NCBI GenBank assembly: GCA_036874045.1 | Contig: CM072335.1 | Location: forward strand, 1,942,001 to 2,006,000 | Length of the DNA stretch: 64,000 nucleotides | Origin: Cymodocea nodosa | Taxonomy: Eukaryota > Streptophyta > Magnoliopsida > Alismatales > Cymodoceaceae | Reading direction: 5' to 3' | Part shown: piece by piece, positions 1-13,500 of the stretch | How the letters are laid out: every line of letters begins with the position of its first letter | Numbering within the stretch: position 1 is the first letter of the stretch | Notes under the pieces: model-generated | What the model saw: only the letters and a program-made list of their open reading frames with translations | Told to the model about the DNA's origin: nothing | The model's database searches: none | Program-made: the position numbers and the translations under genes

Positions 1-415
1 TTAAGACCTTCCCATTGCAATATGTCCACCCGCGCATTTCAACCAGGCAATAACTTTTTTGTAGGTCCGTCTTAATAAGCATGCCGTCTGATTTAGTAAG
101 ATACCAGCATGTAATTAATATACATGAACGTAATATATACAGATACAAGTCGAATCTAGAAATCCCCATCAGAGAAGAAGATTGTGAAATTGGAGGTCTA
201 TGGCATCTGAACTTCTTAATCATCTAAACACAATATACACACATATCCACCCACGTATTGGATCTATATAGAACTCATTACTTCTGTGCTCCGGTTCTGG
301 ACTAGACTGTTGTTTTTCAATACACACCATGCGTGATCCATGGGACCTGAAGAACTTGAGCTAGCTGTTGGAGCAGCAGAGATTATATTACTTGCCCTCT
401 TTAGCAAATCCTGGC
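1..415. other. 3' flank of the DUF6821 gene
   Basis: This stretch lies just after the stop codon of the minus-strand DUF6821 gene, so part of it is probably that gene's 3' UTR. I see no coding sequence, repeat or RNA gene in it. Confidence 0.4.
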
Positions 416-1667
416 TCAGAGGCCATTATAATAGCCTCCAAAGGATATGTTGGCCCTTGGCACAGGGACTCCTCTCATAGCTGGCATCGCCTGGTTGATC
501 CTAGTGGCATGCTGCACCACTTGATGGAGATTCTGCAATTATAATCCACAAGAGATTCAGAAGAATACAGCAAACACGAAAAATGGGTAAGTGTGGCAGT
601 GGGTTCCAGAAAAGAAGAGCACAACAGGAACTGGGTGGATTTGGGTAAATGTTCAATTTGAGAATTTTTGGCTCTCATGATTTCATACTGACCTATCTGA
701 ACGAGAATTATAGATCGGCATGATAAAATTCACGATCTATGTGCACCCAAATCTCACGAATTTGAATGATCTAATCTAACATTGCAGTGAAACAAAAAGA
801 TCAGCGAATAGATCCCTGATAGAAATTGGTAACAAAAGAATCTCGATATCACAATAATACTGATCTAAGAAGACAACAAATATCAGATGATCACAAGTTT
901 TGATTAACTAGTAGTAGTACTTAAAAATTAGAAATGCTGCACCGGGGATCTAGGATTTACCAAAGACAACTGGAGTGAAAAAGGAGGCATCACCGAACCT
1001 TCTCATCAGGGTAGATCTGAATCTGCAGCTTCTGGTTCTGATGGTGGTGCTTCTGGCGTTGGCCTCCCAAAATGAATATGCATATGGTAGCTGCAGCCAT
1101 TCCTATGGAGCACAGTGCTCCGATCCCGGTAAACCTCCACCTCCAAACGTTAATTCCAAATCCATCCCAACACCCCCTTCCGCTCTGCACGGAGCACACA
1201 TACTTGTCTTCCCTCTGCTCATGCGTCACATCTTCGTTGATCTTCTCTGTGTCATTTGTGATGTCGGCGAAAATTTCTTGTTCTTCGAGTTTGTCGTGAC
1301 AAACCTTGGACTTGAGATCGTCTTCGACGATCACCGGCGGTGTGGGCGGAGAAGGCACGACGTTGATCTCTTTGATCTCCTCCTTGACGAGCTCCTCGTC
1401 GGAAAAGTCCTTGAGAGGAACTTGGTCTGTCTTGGTTGGATCGCGGGCGGTGGATTGCTTCCAATTGGCCTTGACGATGGTAAGATCGTCCACCGACTGA
1501 AGGAGGCTGTGAGGATCTGAGGGACACATGAAGTAGTCCATGTCGGCGTCTCCTTTGGGGTTGATAGACATCTCCTTTGGGAGCTTGGCCTTCCCACGGA
1601 ACAACCCTTCATCTGGTAGCAGCTCCCAGTCCTCCGTATCCATGTCAAAGGAAGGAACTTTCTCCAT
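416..1667 (-). CDS. DUF6821-family membrane protein, 2 exons
   Basis: Two exons join in phase 0: exon 1 is 1667-999 and exon 2 is 532-416, giving 261 aa. Exon 1 ends ...DEK before GT at 998-997. Exon 2 follows TGCAG and encodes the conserved tail with HQVVQHATRINQAMPAMRGV and a final GGYYNGL. The N-terminus MEKVPSFDMDTEDWELLPDE is acidic and is typical of the family. Residues about 60-140 are polar and acid-rich and look disordered. One hydrophobic segment at about 181-201 is a likely transmembrane helix, followed by the basic, His-rich stretch QRQKHHHQNQK. Reading straight through exon 1 gives a stop two codons after the splice site, so the intron is needed to reach the conserved tail. The molecular function of this plant family is unknown. 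Family assignment rests on both conserved ends. The long leader carries a GA repeat at 2018-2046. Confidence 0.85.
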
Positions 1668-2015
1668 CTCTGCTGAATCACTACAGATCCAAGAAGGTGA
1701 GATTTGAATCGGCCTGTGGCTTGATCAAATCAAATGAAAGTGGTGATATGTTGTTTTCATGCCTGTTATGATCAAACTTCCAGGGTGGTTCTAGTGGTAT
1801 TTGTGGTGGTGGGAAAGAGGAAGAGTGGTGAGGAGGAAAACTAGTTGATTTTGAGTGTAGAGTACCATCCCAAGGGACAAATGGAAAGTGACCCACCATT
1901 ACTGAACAAAACTGCTTAGGGAGGAAGGTCTTGTTGGATATTTTCTTTGGGTTGTACCGTAAATGGTACCCGTGGATGAGGTTTTGGAATCTCTTTCTTG
2001 ATTTCAGCGTCAGGA

Positions 2016-2049
<34 letters not shown>

Positions 2050-3539
2050 GAATTACGTATCCAAGTTGGAGACGGAGATCTACACGTCAAACCTTTCGTC
2101 TGGTTTTTTGTTTTTTGTTTTTTTTTCCTCCAAAATTAAATTAAAAAAAAATTAGTTTACAAGAAGAGAAAGAGAAGGGTTTAATATAAGGATGGTGGTT
2201 TCAAAGAGAACGCAGTAAGGACAGTCCATAAATAGTATCAAATATCGAGATGATCTCTTAACCGACGAAAGCTTTAAAAATAACGTTATTTCCCTTTGAG
2301 TCAAATGATCGGGAAAAAAACTAAGACAAGAAAAGTTTTAAAAGGCAGGCCCTGGAAACTCAAAAGAAAAATGCCTGTGGATTTCTTGTCACCGTTAAAG
2401 TTGTTTCTTTCGGCGCGTTTTAATGATTCACATTCTAGAAGGAGATGAATTCTAATTGCTATGGTATCGATGATGGTGGATCGAAGATGATATCATATGA
2501 CATATTGCAGAATCTTACTTCACCATCGACTCTTCCAAGGATTTTTCATTGATACAATAGATATAACATAATATTTTTATTTAATCTTTAATCCAGAAAA
2601 GAAGGGAGCCCTGTCAACAAGTAGTGTTTTGTTTTCAGATAGAAAGAGCTGTTAATGTCATGGGTAGCTGGAAAACCATGGGCAGGAAGGTTGGGTGATG
2701 CAAGTTACATTTGTCGACACTTGCAGGGTGGAGAACCTTATCCTTGTAATATATATATATATTTAACGCCGCCGCATACGAAGGAAAATATTCTATAGAT
2801 CAAAGGAAATAAACAAGTAGTGCACATGGGCTGTTGGATGGAATCACCTTCCGGTATTCATGAGATTGTGTATTGTGGACGATGAGCCATCATTTCTTTA
2901 ATCGTAAGCTCTAGTTTTGTACAAATTAAAGATTCAAGACGTATGGAGAATATCTTAATCTTCAAGAAAAGAAGGATTAATGAGGGGTGTGGAAATTGAG
3001 AGTGAAAGGGAAAATGATTGAGAATGATGCTCTACGAAGCAAAAGCAGGTCCATGCACATGGATTTCTGGATCTTTGCCGCAAGGAAGGACATTGGACTT
3101 GGATTTCAGCTTTTTGTAAAGTCGATATAATAACGTAACTTTTCCATAATTGTAAAGATTCTTGTATTTATTAAAATTTCAATTTTAATGGAAATCATAG
3201 ATGTAGTTGCTCTGATCAAGTAAACTATAATGGTTAATTTGTAATCATGTGATTTACCAGAACAAAACTGAACCGATTCAGATGTCACGCGTCTTTAAGA
3301 TTTTTGTTTGGACCAGTTTTATGTAATCGGAGTAAAAAATTTCATGACAGTCAGATTTTCTGGGAACTCAGAATTCCAAAATCAATCCTACGACAATCGA
3401 CAATGATTAAGTCATGTCCCCTTTTTGACGCAGCATTCGTATTAGCATAGCATATATCATACAGATACAGCTAATGGAAGGAGACTAAACACAACACATC
3501 TACTAAAATAAGAAAAAGAAGCATAGGTAGGAAGTTGCT
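1668..3539. other. Upstream region of the DUF6821 gene, no coding sequence seen
   Basis: The leader and promoter of the minus-strand DUF6821 gene should lie at the left end. The region holds a GA microsatellite, T- and A-rich runs and short AT repeats near 2748-2762. No open frame here resembles a known protein. Confidence 0.5.
2018..2046. repeat. (GA)n microsatellite
   Basis: About 14 uninterrupted GA units lie some 350 bp upstream of the DUF6821 start codon. On the gene's strand it reads (TC)n, a motif common in plant 5' leaders and core promoters. A regulatory role is inferred from position only. Confidence 0.9.
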
Positions 3540-5300
3540 TTGCAGACGACCAGAGTTCCAACATATGGTTCCTCTCCATCCAGATGTGGTGGTAGATTTT
3601 TCTTCCCAAGTTTGCTGGGTCTTTTATAAATTTTCTTGCATCATCTCTTCCACACCGCCCAGCGAACCAGCAGCATTAGAATCAGCAAGTCCTCTTTGTG
3701 GGTCTTTTGCATAGCTTCATGTATACTTGCAATTCTTCTGTCAAAGTAATTCGAAGTGAAAGATTGAGCCAAAGAGAAGAAAACGGCTCTTGTGCGGGGG
3801 CACCATAAAAAGATGGGCTCAAGAGGTTCTTGGTGTTGGTTGTTGCACGGGACACACAATCCATGCAAATATCTTCGATGATTTTGATAAATCTTTCTTT
3901 GGTCCGCAGGCAGTTGTTAATTATCCTCTTTTCAAGGTGTAATTATTCCAGGAGGGAAAAGGTTCTCAATCCCCTCCAGAGCTTGGAGAAGGGGAAACGA
4001 ATCCTTTCCTCCTCAAAACTTAAGTGCTTGAAGAAAAATTTATAAAGCTTGGCTGCTGTGTTTGGGATGGTAATACCTGTCATGTTAATATCGGAAGTGA
4101 TATTAATGACACTGTTAATTGCCTTCCATGTTAAGTAAGGATTTCCTTCTCAGGTAAGCTTGAATCTGGCCATCTCCTTTGCAGCATTTCTGCCTAAAAA
4201 TCTGTTGCACCAATTTACCATTTTGAGCCTTTTGCATGGTCGATATAAAGAGGGCAAGATTGATGTTGTAGATGATATTTCTGATGTTTAGTTCTCTTCC
4301 CTCTTTCAGAAGATGAATCACAGACCACCTCCTTAGAGGGAGACCCTTGTTATTTTTGTTCCAACAGAACTTACTGCAAATTCTGTCCAGCTCTTTGTAT
4401 TGATTTTTCCCCTAAAGGGTTGTGCGCGAAAAATAATTCTCTGCGGCCATAAGTGATGTTTTAATCAGAGTTGTATTGTCAGCATGTGAAAGACATATTG
4501 CCTTCCAACCTTTGAGTTTCCTCTCAGTCTCTTCCTTGATGATTTTATATTGCTTCGATAAAGGGTTTCCTAAATATTTCCAGTTGTCATCATTATTGCA
4601 TAAATCAAGGATTTTTCGGTTCTCCTTCTTATCCCTGTCATTCACTCTGGAGCCAAACTTTATACTTGATTTGCCATAGTTAATTTTCAGACATGATATC
4701 CTTTCAAATTCCTCTAAAATATCCTTCAGGTTCCTGACTTCCTGGCTTTGCCTAGAATGATTAAGTCATTAGCAAAAGCTATTGTATGGACTTTTGCATA
4801 TTCTCTTTCCCATTCTTGGGGAGAGTGGACACCCTTGCTTCACACCTCTTGTAGGTTTCACAGGGCCTAACTAAATCTTTGGCCATTGACTATTATTAGG
4901 TGAAAAGTAGAGGATGTTCTACCTCTCATGGTAATAAAAATGGATTAATTGGAGAAACCAAGCCAGCATAGAATATCTCCGAGATAAGTACAATCTATTG
5001 TGTCAAAACACTTTCATCATGAAACCCCTAGCTTCCTTTCCCCTCCCTTGCAAACCATGCATATATGTGACAGCTCCTCTTGGGTAGAAAAGCATTCTGC
5101 ATGAAGGAGATTATTTGGGCAAGGAAGGACTCTAGAGGGTCTGCTTTGTAAAAATTTTGCCATGATTTTGTAGGAAACCCTTATTACAGCAATGCTGGCC
5201 AATTGCTTTATTGGGGGATGAAAAACAGATCAGCATTTATAATGTACTTGGGTTGCTCTCCCTGGCTTAATGAAGCAGTTATGAACCATTCACGTTATAT
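3540..5300 (-). mobile_element. Decayed LINE (non-LTR retrotransposon), ORF2 remnant
   Basis: Minus-strand frames read in order like the 3' two thirds of a plant L1-type ORF2, with many stops and frameshifts. Near 5200-5020 is a segment like the RT fingers (VSYKIMAKFLQSR). Near 4790-4770 is AFANDLIIL, the equivalent of the FADD catalytic box with Asn replacing one Asp. Near 4600-4440 is a YLGNPLS...WKAICLSHADNTTLIK segment typical of the RT thumb and linker. Near 3868-3641 is a Cys/His-rich segment like the zf-RVT domain (HGLCVPCNNQ...FLWCPRTRAVF). The element is inactive. The ends are approximate: no poly(A) tail or target-site duplication could be fixed by eye. Confidence 0.75.
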
Positions 5301-6940
5301 GAATCTTCAGCTTGTCCAAGAAACTGATGTAAAAATTACTAGTTTAACCACTTGGTCCGGGAGCTTTATTAGAGTTTATTGCAAACAGTGGACGCTGAAT
5401 TTCTTCCTCTAAAGGTCTTGCAACAATCATGCAGTTTTAATGTTGGCCGACTCTTTTCTCAAAAGGCATCATGTCCAAGTGACCAAACTTATTTTTATTT
5501 GATTTACACAACTCTTTATAAAATTCAACAAATGTACTCCCAATGTCCTTTGAAGTTGCAGCAACCGTGTCCTCTTCTTTTATCATACGATGGATGTAAT
5601 TTTTCTGCTTCCTAATTTAGGCTGCTTCGTGGAAGGAGGTGCTCTTGTTCTCTTTTTCAGGCCAATGCAACTTAACCCTCTTGTCTCCGGTAAAATTCCA
5701 TTCTTTCATATCAGTTTTCATTTCTATTGTATTCCTTTTCCATCTCCTGAATCTCTTTCAAGGCGTTCATTAGGCCTTTCATTCTCTTGTTGAAACATCT
5801 CAAGGTTTGAAGTATTTGATTTTGCATTCCTTCGGATAAAGAAGAGTACAAGCCTTGTAGAGATTAGCAGGTTTACAGCCTATACCGACTTCGACATAAA
5901 AGCAAATTGAATTTGATTTTTAGGTATGAAAAACATCATGCAGCTCTGATCTCTTCTGTTTGCATTTGCCAACATCATCCTGCTTCCAAATACAATGGGC
6001 AAATACAAGCTTGTCACTGTCGAGGGACTATGACCCAGGTACAAGTCCTTGCACTTTTTCTACATGATATAATTGTTTGAGGGAGTATCCAATATAGGTT
6101 TGCTTTTAAAACCTGTGAGGGAATCATAATATGAAGTCCTAACCAACTCAGCTACATTACTTGGTTGTTATTAAAGCTCATCCTTACCTGTCAATTCCTG
6201 ATAATCATATTTTGCAAGCTCACTTACATGCTATATCATATCTGCTGCCATGACCTCCAACTCCGAATCCTCATTGTCTGGCCTACCTCCATTTGCAAGG
6301 CCAGAAGTCAGACCTCACTCTTACACCCAGCTCATCTGCCAACGACTCAAGCCATTCCGATCTTAATGGCGGAGAGATGGCACAGTGGGGAGGGGGGGGT
6401 CCAACTGCTGCAAATAGAAGATATTGAAATTTGTTAAATCCAGCTACTGCATGCACCAAAGGAGCCACAGGCACGCATGAAGTCAAAATCTGCAGATAGA
6501 ATAAAGCAATCCAGAGGAATACAACCATGGAAGCACCCTCTAATTACAGGAAAAACAGTCAAATGAAGGACGGGTCAAGGCATGCTGTAAATCACATTTC
6601 AAGGGTGATGGTCATATCAATTCGGTGACAAAAAAGGTAAAATGCAAAGCATGGAAGAGCCCTTCTCTGAGTAACCCCTTCCGTACTACTACAACGTAGG
6701 ATAATTAGAGAAAAGAAAGAGAATGCTCCACCCTAATATACAGGATATGTCTCACATTTACAGGTTTGACGCTTTCCCATGTGACCAAAATCAGATAATG
6801 GTGCAAGTTCCCATATAGATACATCGAGATGGGAGAATGAACAGCACTTTGACTGGAACGGATGGGAGATATGCTCATTCCACCAAAAGGAGCACCCTCC
6901 ATTTCCTTGACAATTAACGGAATCAGGTAACCAGACATTA
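5301..6940. other. Region between LINE remnant and APRL gene
   Basis: The right end probably contains the 3' UTR of the minus-strand APRL gene. The left part may hold more decayed LINE sequence. Short open frames exist but none resembles a known protein. Confidence 0.4.
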
Positions 6941-9411
6941 CTATTGGTCAGAAGAAGCTGTCCTCGAAGATGATTCACCGAGTGAAACAGAAGCCAGGGA
7001 AGAAGCCCATGCCGTAGCATTATTTGCTCCTTTCTGAAAATTTCTCGTCTTGTTGGAAAGTCGCAGCTTGCTCCATAGCCTATTCATATCGATTAGAGGG
7101 AAAGATTGCTCCAGGTGCAGGCTTAATTCCCCCAGTATCCCCATATTCAAACGGCACAAACAAGAGACCGAGAATAATTTAAGGCAATATACGATTGCAG
7201 GAAGTAAGTAAAGTAATGCCCTGATGCAAATAAAAAGTACAGAAAATGCCAGATAGAGATCTTTTTTCAATATATCCCTGGGAGATCTGTTCCAAAGTCC
7301 AAAGGCTCTCTTTGTTTCAGAAAATAGTTGCTGATCCATGGAGACAAACGCAAATGGTTCATGACCTGTACAGAGAACAACGTAATCGTCAAACTTTTAT
7401 AATACATAAAAATTTCCTTGCCCTGACAATGAAATACAATAATATGAATAGAAGAAATATACCTGAATTTTTTTTGTAAAAATGAATAAGGGAGCTGAGA
7501 TCCTTAGGACCTTGATACCGTACCGTCATTGTCTGGTTCACAAAAAGGATTGCTGGGAAACTGTGAACACCGCGCCTTGAAAATACACTGCAAATGGTGG
7601 GCGTCATTATCCACCAATATGGTGAAAAAAGCACCACTAATTTGACTAAATATGAGAAATAGTTCCAACTTGTTATAACCTTGGAAGGGCTGATGACTCT
7701 TCAATGGACAAATGTTCTATCTGTGGATACATGGAACTGAGGGCGTCAAATGAATGCCTTGCACGCTGAGAAAATGGACACCATGATGCATGGAAGAGTA
7801 TGGAATAGATAGCATTCCTTTGCCCATGGCTTAGCAACATATCGAGGAAATCTCCACTCACCTACAGAGTGCAAAAAGAAAGAAACCCATTAGCAACAAT
7901 ACCCCAGAATGGAAATGCAAAATAAAAAGCATCTAGCAAGTCGTGGTAAGAACTTTTGTCTACTCCAAAAGAGTGTGCGAGAACACTTTTTTTACCTGAA
8001 ATACACTGTTAAAATCTGGATATTGCAAAAAAAAAAAAGCTCCCTTGACAAGAATCAAACCAAAGTCATCCCCACATGTAGAAGGCTTTCAGGTATATGG
8101 CATGGTAAAAAAATTGTAACATGTAGGGATTCTACGTACACAAGTGGAAAGAACACGGTCAATCAATGATTGAAGAGTCAGTGTTGAGTCTCAAAAAGCA
8201 TGTGGTTTGGTTAAAAAGCCCTGGAGATTTGCTATTTTGTCTAGGAAGACCATAAAACTCACAAAACGTATCAGACCTTTATTGTTTGTTGAAAACTAAA
8301 CTACCAGTGAGCTAAATAAAAAAGGGAAGGAGGAGAAAATTTTCCGATCAAAGAGGAGAAGATCAGGAAGGACGACGAATGAGGTCATGGGAAGAAAAAG
8401 CAACTATGTCCTTTTTTCCTTTTTCCTCGTTGCCCTCAAAGCTCCCTACCATTAAACAAAGTAGTGGACAGGTAGCCATGAGAGAGATCGTTCCCAACTT
8501 TATCCCAGCCTAGACGTACCCTCTTGACCGAGTGCAAGACAAGTTTGCAAATAATATTTGAGTATGACTAAACTGGCAGTCACAGTATTGAAGGACTGAA
8601 ACACTATCAGTCCATCAAACAAATGACGACGACAGTTTTGATGTGTTCGATTAGTCCACGTGGATATGCATTTGTTTTGCAATATATTACGAATTTTAAC
8701 ACTTTTCTTTATTGAGATAATTCCTATGGTTGGAAAAGGTTCCTTAACTTTAACCAGAATAAAAGGTTAAATACTTAAATGGTATCATTATCATGGGAGG
8801 AAGTAAGAGAGGTAACAATTTCTTCGACTACAAACACGAAAGATAATACAGACCATCCATCAGCACAGCTCCTCCGGCAACAAATGTTCTCACATGGGCT
8901 ACTACAATTCCGACCTCCTTACACGAGACAAAACAAACCAGAACAAAATTAAGATATTTACTGTGCAGCATAGACACAAGAAATTTCAAATACCCAATAA
9001 ATAAATCGAATCCAAACATAAAGAAAAAAAACGTGATAATCACCAGCCCAAAAATTACCAAAATTTATACGTGTTTGTACAAAAAAAAAAAAACACCCCA
9101 AGGAAATATAAAGCGACCATACCAACAAAACAACGAATCCGTGACATCCATAGAAGTACACAACGTTTCCTAAGAGACGCGCATCATAAATCCCAATTTT
9201 TTATTAAAGCAAAAAAAAACCAGAAGTCACTTACCTCGAGAGGCAGAGATGGCTGGAATCCAGCAGGACATCGCCAGCGGTCGCCACCAAATTCAACAAC
9301 GGAAGCGAGGCTAGAACGAGGGCAAACGTCGAGGGAGGAGCCGGATGCCGACCTGAACGAACAGATCGACAAGGAGAAGACAAGGATCGGGAGAAGGCGA
9401 CGGGTCGCCAT
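6941..9411 (-). CDS. APRL5: 5'-adenylylsulfate reductase-like (APRL) thioredoxin-fold membrane protein
   Basis: Four exons (9411-9235, 7861-7680, 7587-7463, 7365-6941) join with matching phases to give 302 aa, the usual APRL size. Residues 1-24 form a signal peptide ([19 protein letters not shown]...). A Cys-containing lumenal segment follows. The thioredoxin-like domain spans about 60-160, with the site W86-C-P-F-S90 and the cis-Pro loop region [10 protein letters not shown] hydrophobic stretch at about 199-225 is a likely transmembrane helix, and a Ser-rich tail ends [14 protein letters not shown] proteins look like APS reductase's thioredoxin part but lack its reductase domain; their reaction is not established, and a redox or chaperone role in the secretory system is inferred. 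The active site is CPFS, so it lacks the second Cys of a classical CxxC. The number in the symbol is a guess among APRL4-7. Confidence 0.9.
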
Positions 9412-10567
9412 ATGCAGAATGGTAGAATGGAGAATAGAAAATGGAAAGATCTCTTCTTTTCAAGGGGTTACGATGGATGTATCCTCCTCTTCCTTGATGG
9501 TAAGGGATGATTGGAACGGGAGACGTGCTTCCTCCCTTCTTCCAAATCCTCGAGCTCGGATCTGAGTCGGTCCTTAGTTAAACTTGGACATTTGGAGTCC
9601 AGTGGGCCTGACCTGGCTTATTGTTCTGTACCCTAAATCTGTAACATGTCGCAGTGGACCTCTCATCATTCCTTCACTAATGAATGGGCTTAATTAGTGT
9701 TTAATGACATAAGCAAATATCAGCAATGGAGATCATGGGCTGGGCCCAGTCCAAGGAAGAACTTGGACCTCGCGCTTCGTTTGGATCCAAAAGCTGCGGA
9801 ATTTTGCTGAAACAGAACCATCCGAGAACAGGCGTAAGCACGTTCTTGCTGTCGTGATTAATTTGATCTTGCTTTGTACCCTGAGAAAAGCGTTCGAGTG
9901 GCAAAAATGATGAAAAAAAAACTTAAATTCTTGCAACATTACAAGTTATCATGCACTAAATCTAAATATTTCACGTCATCCCAGCTCATCTCAAAAGATA
10001 ACTCTGACCGGGGGCATACACCGTGCTCCCTTCACGTATAAAAGTTGACCTGTCGTCGCACACATCATCCAGTTCCCTTACGAGGGATTCTTGAGGTTTC
10101 TTTTGGAATCACATTTCGACTCGTAATTATACTTACATCGCTTAATTCGAGCGATTTGTCCCATAATCACCACTCGTAATGGGAATGTACATGTGCTAAC
10201 ATATAAATGGTTTCCAGCTTCAGCTTGGCCCTAGGAATCAAGTTCACTTGAAACTACAATGAAAACGCACAATTTTGCAGACTCATTCCTTGTATGTTTT
10301 ACAAATCAAATAATAAATAAATAACCAGAAATGCATTCCCCCATGCATGAATAAATACTACTAACTGCAAGCTCGCCCTCGTTGGTCGAGATCATAATTG
10401 TACTGCCCCCAGCTTTTTTTTCCCAAGAAAATCTACGAATCAGAATCACTACGACTTTGATACCGTAACGATGTAAATTCCTTTTATGAGGGACTGAATT
10501 TTGATGTGCGGTTTCCAAGCAGTCCTTCTACTCCATGCCTGTTAGTCGAGTATTTATTATACAGGAG
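9412..10567. other. APRL promoter and ZDS 3' UTR region
   Basis: Both flanking genes are on the minus strand, so the left part is the APRL leader and promoter and the right part the ZDS 3' UTR and downstream flank. The GC content is higher near 9240-9560, next to the first APRL exon. No further gene is apparent. Confidence 0.5.
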
Positions 10568-13500
10568 TCAATTCATCGATAGTGACTGAGCAGTTCTTTT
10601 GCGCTTCATGGTGGTGATCTTCTCTCGTAATGCTGCCAACTCTTGTCCTGCATTGCAGACGTATGCAGCTGCTTGCCTGCCAGAGAGAGTTGCCCCTTCC
10701 ATGCTATCAATATAATCCTGCAACGCATGGGAGAAAAAAGCCATTGATTTCCCTTTTTCTCACCAGAATTGCAGTTGGATGTGTCAGAAAATCATACATT
10801 AAACAGTAATTTTGCATCAAAATTTTTGTTAGATGTGGTTGTGTAAATTCTTTGATTGCTCTCCAAAACAGCCTTGGTGACTAAAATTGTCTCTTGCAAC
10901 AATAAAATAGAATTGAGATATGCATCTGAGACCAGCCTGCAACTTACTAACTTGGTAAAGAATTTATAAGCTTAAGATTTCCAACATATTCAAATATTTA
11001 CCACATGAAGGCGAATATTAAGGCTGTATGTTATTTTGGTTTCCGTGTACACCACACAGTATAAGTGGCACGATGATGAGAGGAGTTTTATATATATATA
11101 TATTCCCTACACTCAATCTTCATAGCAAATGATAGATATTTTTACAAAAAATGTGTTATAATTTTTGAATCACTTTGTGACAAATTCAGCATGACATACT
11201 ATATTTCGGCTTAAAGGAGAGTTTTAGAAGTGCCAATAGTATGCTATTGTTATGTGAATTATTAATGGATTATTGGATATCCATATATTAAGGAATAACC
11301 CTGATACTCATCTATAAATATATAATCATCTCAATCAACAATCAAGTCATTCTCCTTCTCCACAAAAGATCCACAAGATTTATTTAATTTTATAGTGTCC
11401 ATAAACCAGATATATAAGATCAATAAAATAAAGTTACCTGCTTGGTATAGGAACCAGCAAGGAAGAAATTCTTTACAGGGGTTCTCTGATCAGGTCTAAA
11501 TGGGTCATTTCCAGGTGCCTCACGGTACAATGATTGCCCGATTTTGACAACAGATGACCAGAGAACATCTAGCCCCCTCGAAGATGGGAACAAGTCCAAA
11601 ACCTTGAAAAGGTAAATAAGATGTTAAAATACTGGAAATTTTATATTTAGATATCAGCGGTAAATATCCAAATATAAAAGAGTTGAAGGCAAAGTTTGAG
11701 CACAGCATGATAGCAGTTTGGCACAGCATGATAGCAGTTTGCTTTAGAAAATACATTGATGACTAGATTCAATAAGAAAGATATAATACACGAGCGAATT
11801 GATGTTTCTCAATGTGCCATAATCCAAGGTAAAGTATGTAGAGAAAAATCGGTAAAAAGCTGGACCAAGAGCATGCCCTAGGAACCTATTTACCATTGTG
11901 CAGCTAAACATGGCAAAGTAACCCATGTATTAAACAAATATAATTCTAAAAATATTAAAAGGTATAAGAGGAAACCTGTCTCTGAACTTTGTCTACGATC
12001 TCCTCATTAGGCAAGGGCATGTATGGATCACCAGGAGTAATTACAGCCCTGAATAAGTAATAGATGTAACTTACAGAAAATAAACACATATTCACCAAGT
12101 TTTCCATGAAATATCATGTCATAAAAAGCATCATATTGACATGTTGAAATGAAGATAATTTCAGTGATGCAAGAGAGGAGAGGCAGAAAAGAGAGAGAGG
12201 CAAATTGAAATTAAATAATATGAAAATGATAAGATATAAAAAATATTTTTCAAAAAACAAAAAAAAATTTAAATTTCAGTGGCTTCTTGCATGCCCTTGA
12301 TGAACTTCTAGACTCATGGATGTCATTCCATGACATGAAAAGAAGCAAGGAAGTTTGTCTAGAAGGTGCTCTTCCTGCTCATTTGTTCGTCACTTTTTAT
12401 TGTTACCATAGAGATAATCTAAAGAATCCTTCTATTTGAAAGGTTGAAGTCGACCCCACTTCTAGGGTTTTGAAAGTATTCTATCAGTTACAGAGTTGAC
12501 TCTACACAAGCAACCACATGGGTTTCGGTAGAAGTGTAAACTTCTTTTTTTATATAAATGACAGAATGCTTGCATGGAACCACGTCTGTTTTATTTTCTT
12601 AATTTTAAAAATAAAATGGAATACAAAAAATTACTACCATTTTTTCAATTCTTGTATTATCCGTGAAAAGGCATACATCAAGAAGATTGAAAGAGACAAG
12701 TCCCCTTAAAGAAAAAAATTTTGGTGGAGAAAAAAATGTCTGTTGTTTCACACTTTTTTATTGGGATTTTGATTCTATGTTACACAAATCATCTAAACTC
12801 ACACTTACATATTTTCTTTAAAAGAATTCAAAACAAAATCTATATTCCATTTAAGGTAAAATATGCAACCTCATGAAACTAGGCTCTTAATAACTCCAGC
12901 CAACAAACATTTTCTGCAGTCAGTTGTGTAAACATGAAAAATTATGATTCCATTTTACCGGTGGTTACTCACACCTAATTACAAAATTTTAGTTTGATGT
13001 TTAACAAGATCACAAAAATGAAGTTTGTGGTTTCCATGGACCCCTAACTGCTAACTAAATTATCAAAATTTCTTAGATTATTGTTGGCATAAAAGAAATT
13101 ACCTTCAGTTCCCAAAAGTGAACATATATTTAATGGCTGATCTATATAAATTATTCAATATTCATGTCCTTGTATCAGAACTTCCTTTGATAGTGATAAC
13201 GGTTCCCAAGGGATTTCCTAGAATTTGGACAGAGGGCATAGAAATGGAGATATAGAAACTGATTATACACTAACTAAGATAGCACAGTATGTGGTCTTAT
13301 GGTGCTTGGAAAAGAATGAAGAAATATCTTATATGGTTTACTACAATACCATGTAAATTACATTATGCCTATGAAACTATTAAGCTAACGTACTCAATGA
13401 ATTTTGCAATGATCATTGATAAAGGAGACAATAAAAATGTGTTGAAACGTGGACGTGCAATATAAAATCAATTAACTATAAGTAGATAGATCATTTTCTT

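Noticed and set aside
975..1520. 181-codon plus-strand frame over the DUF6821 gene
   Set aside because: It is antisense to a recognisable conserved exon and matches no protein family.
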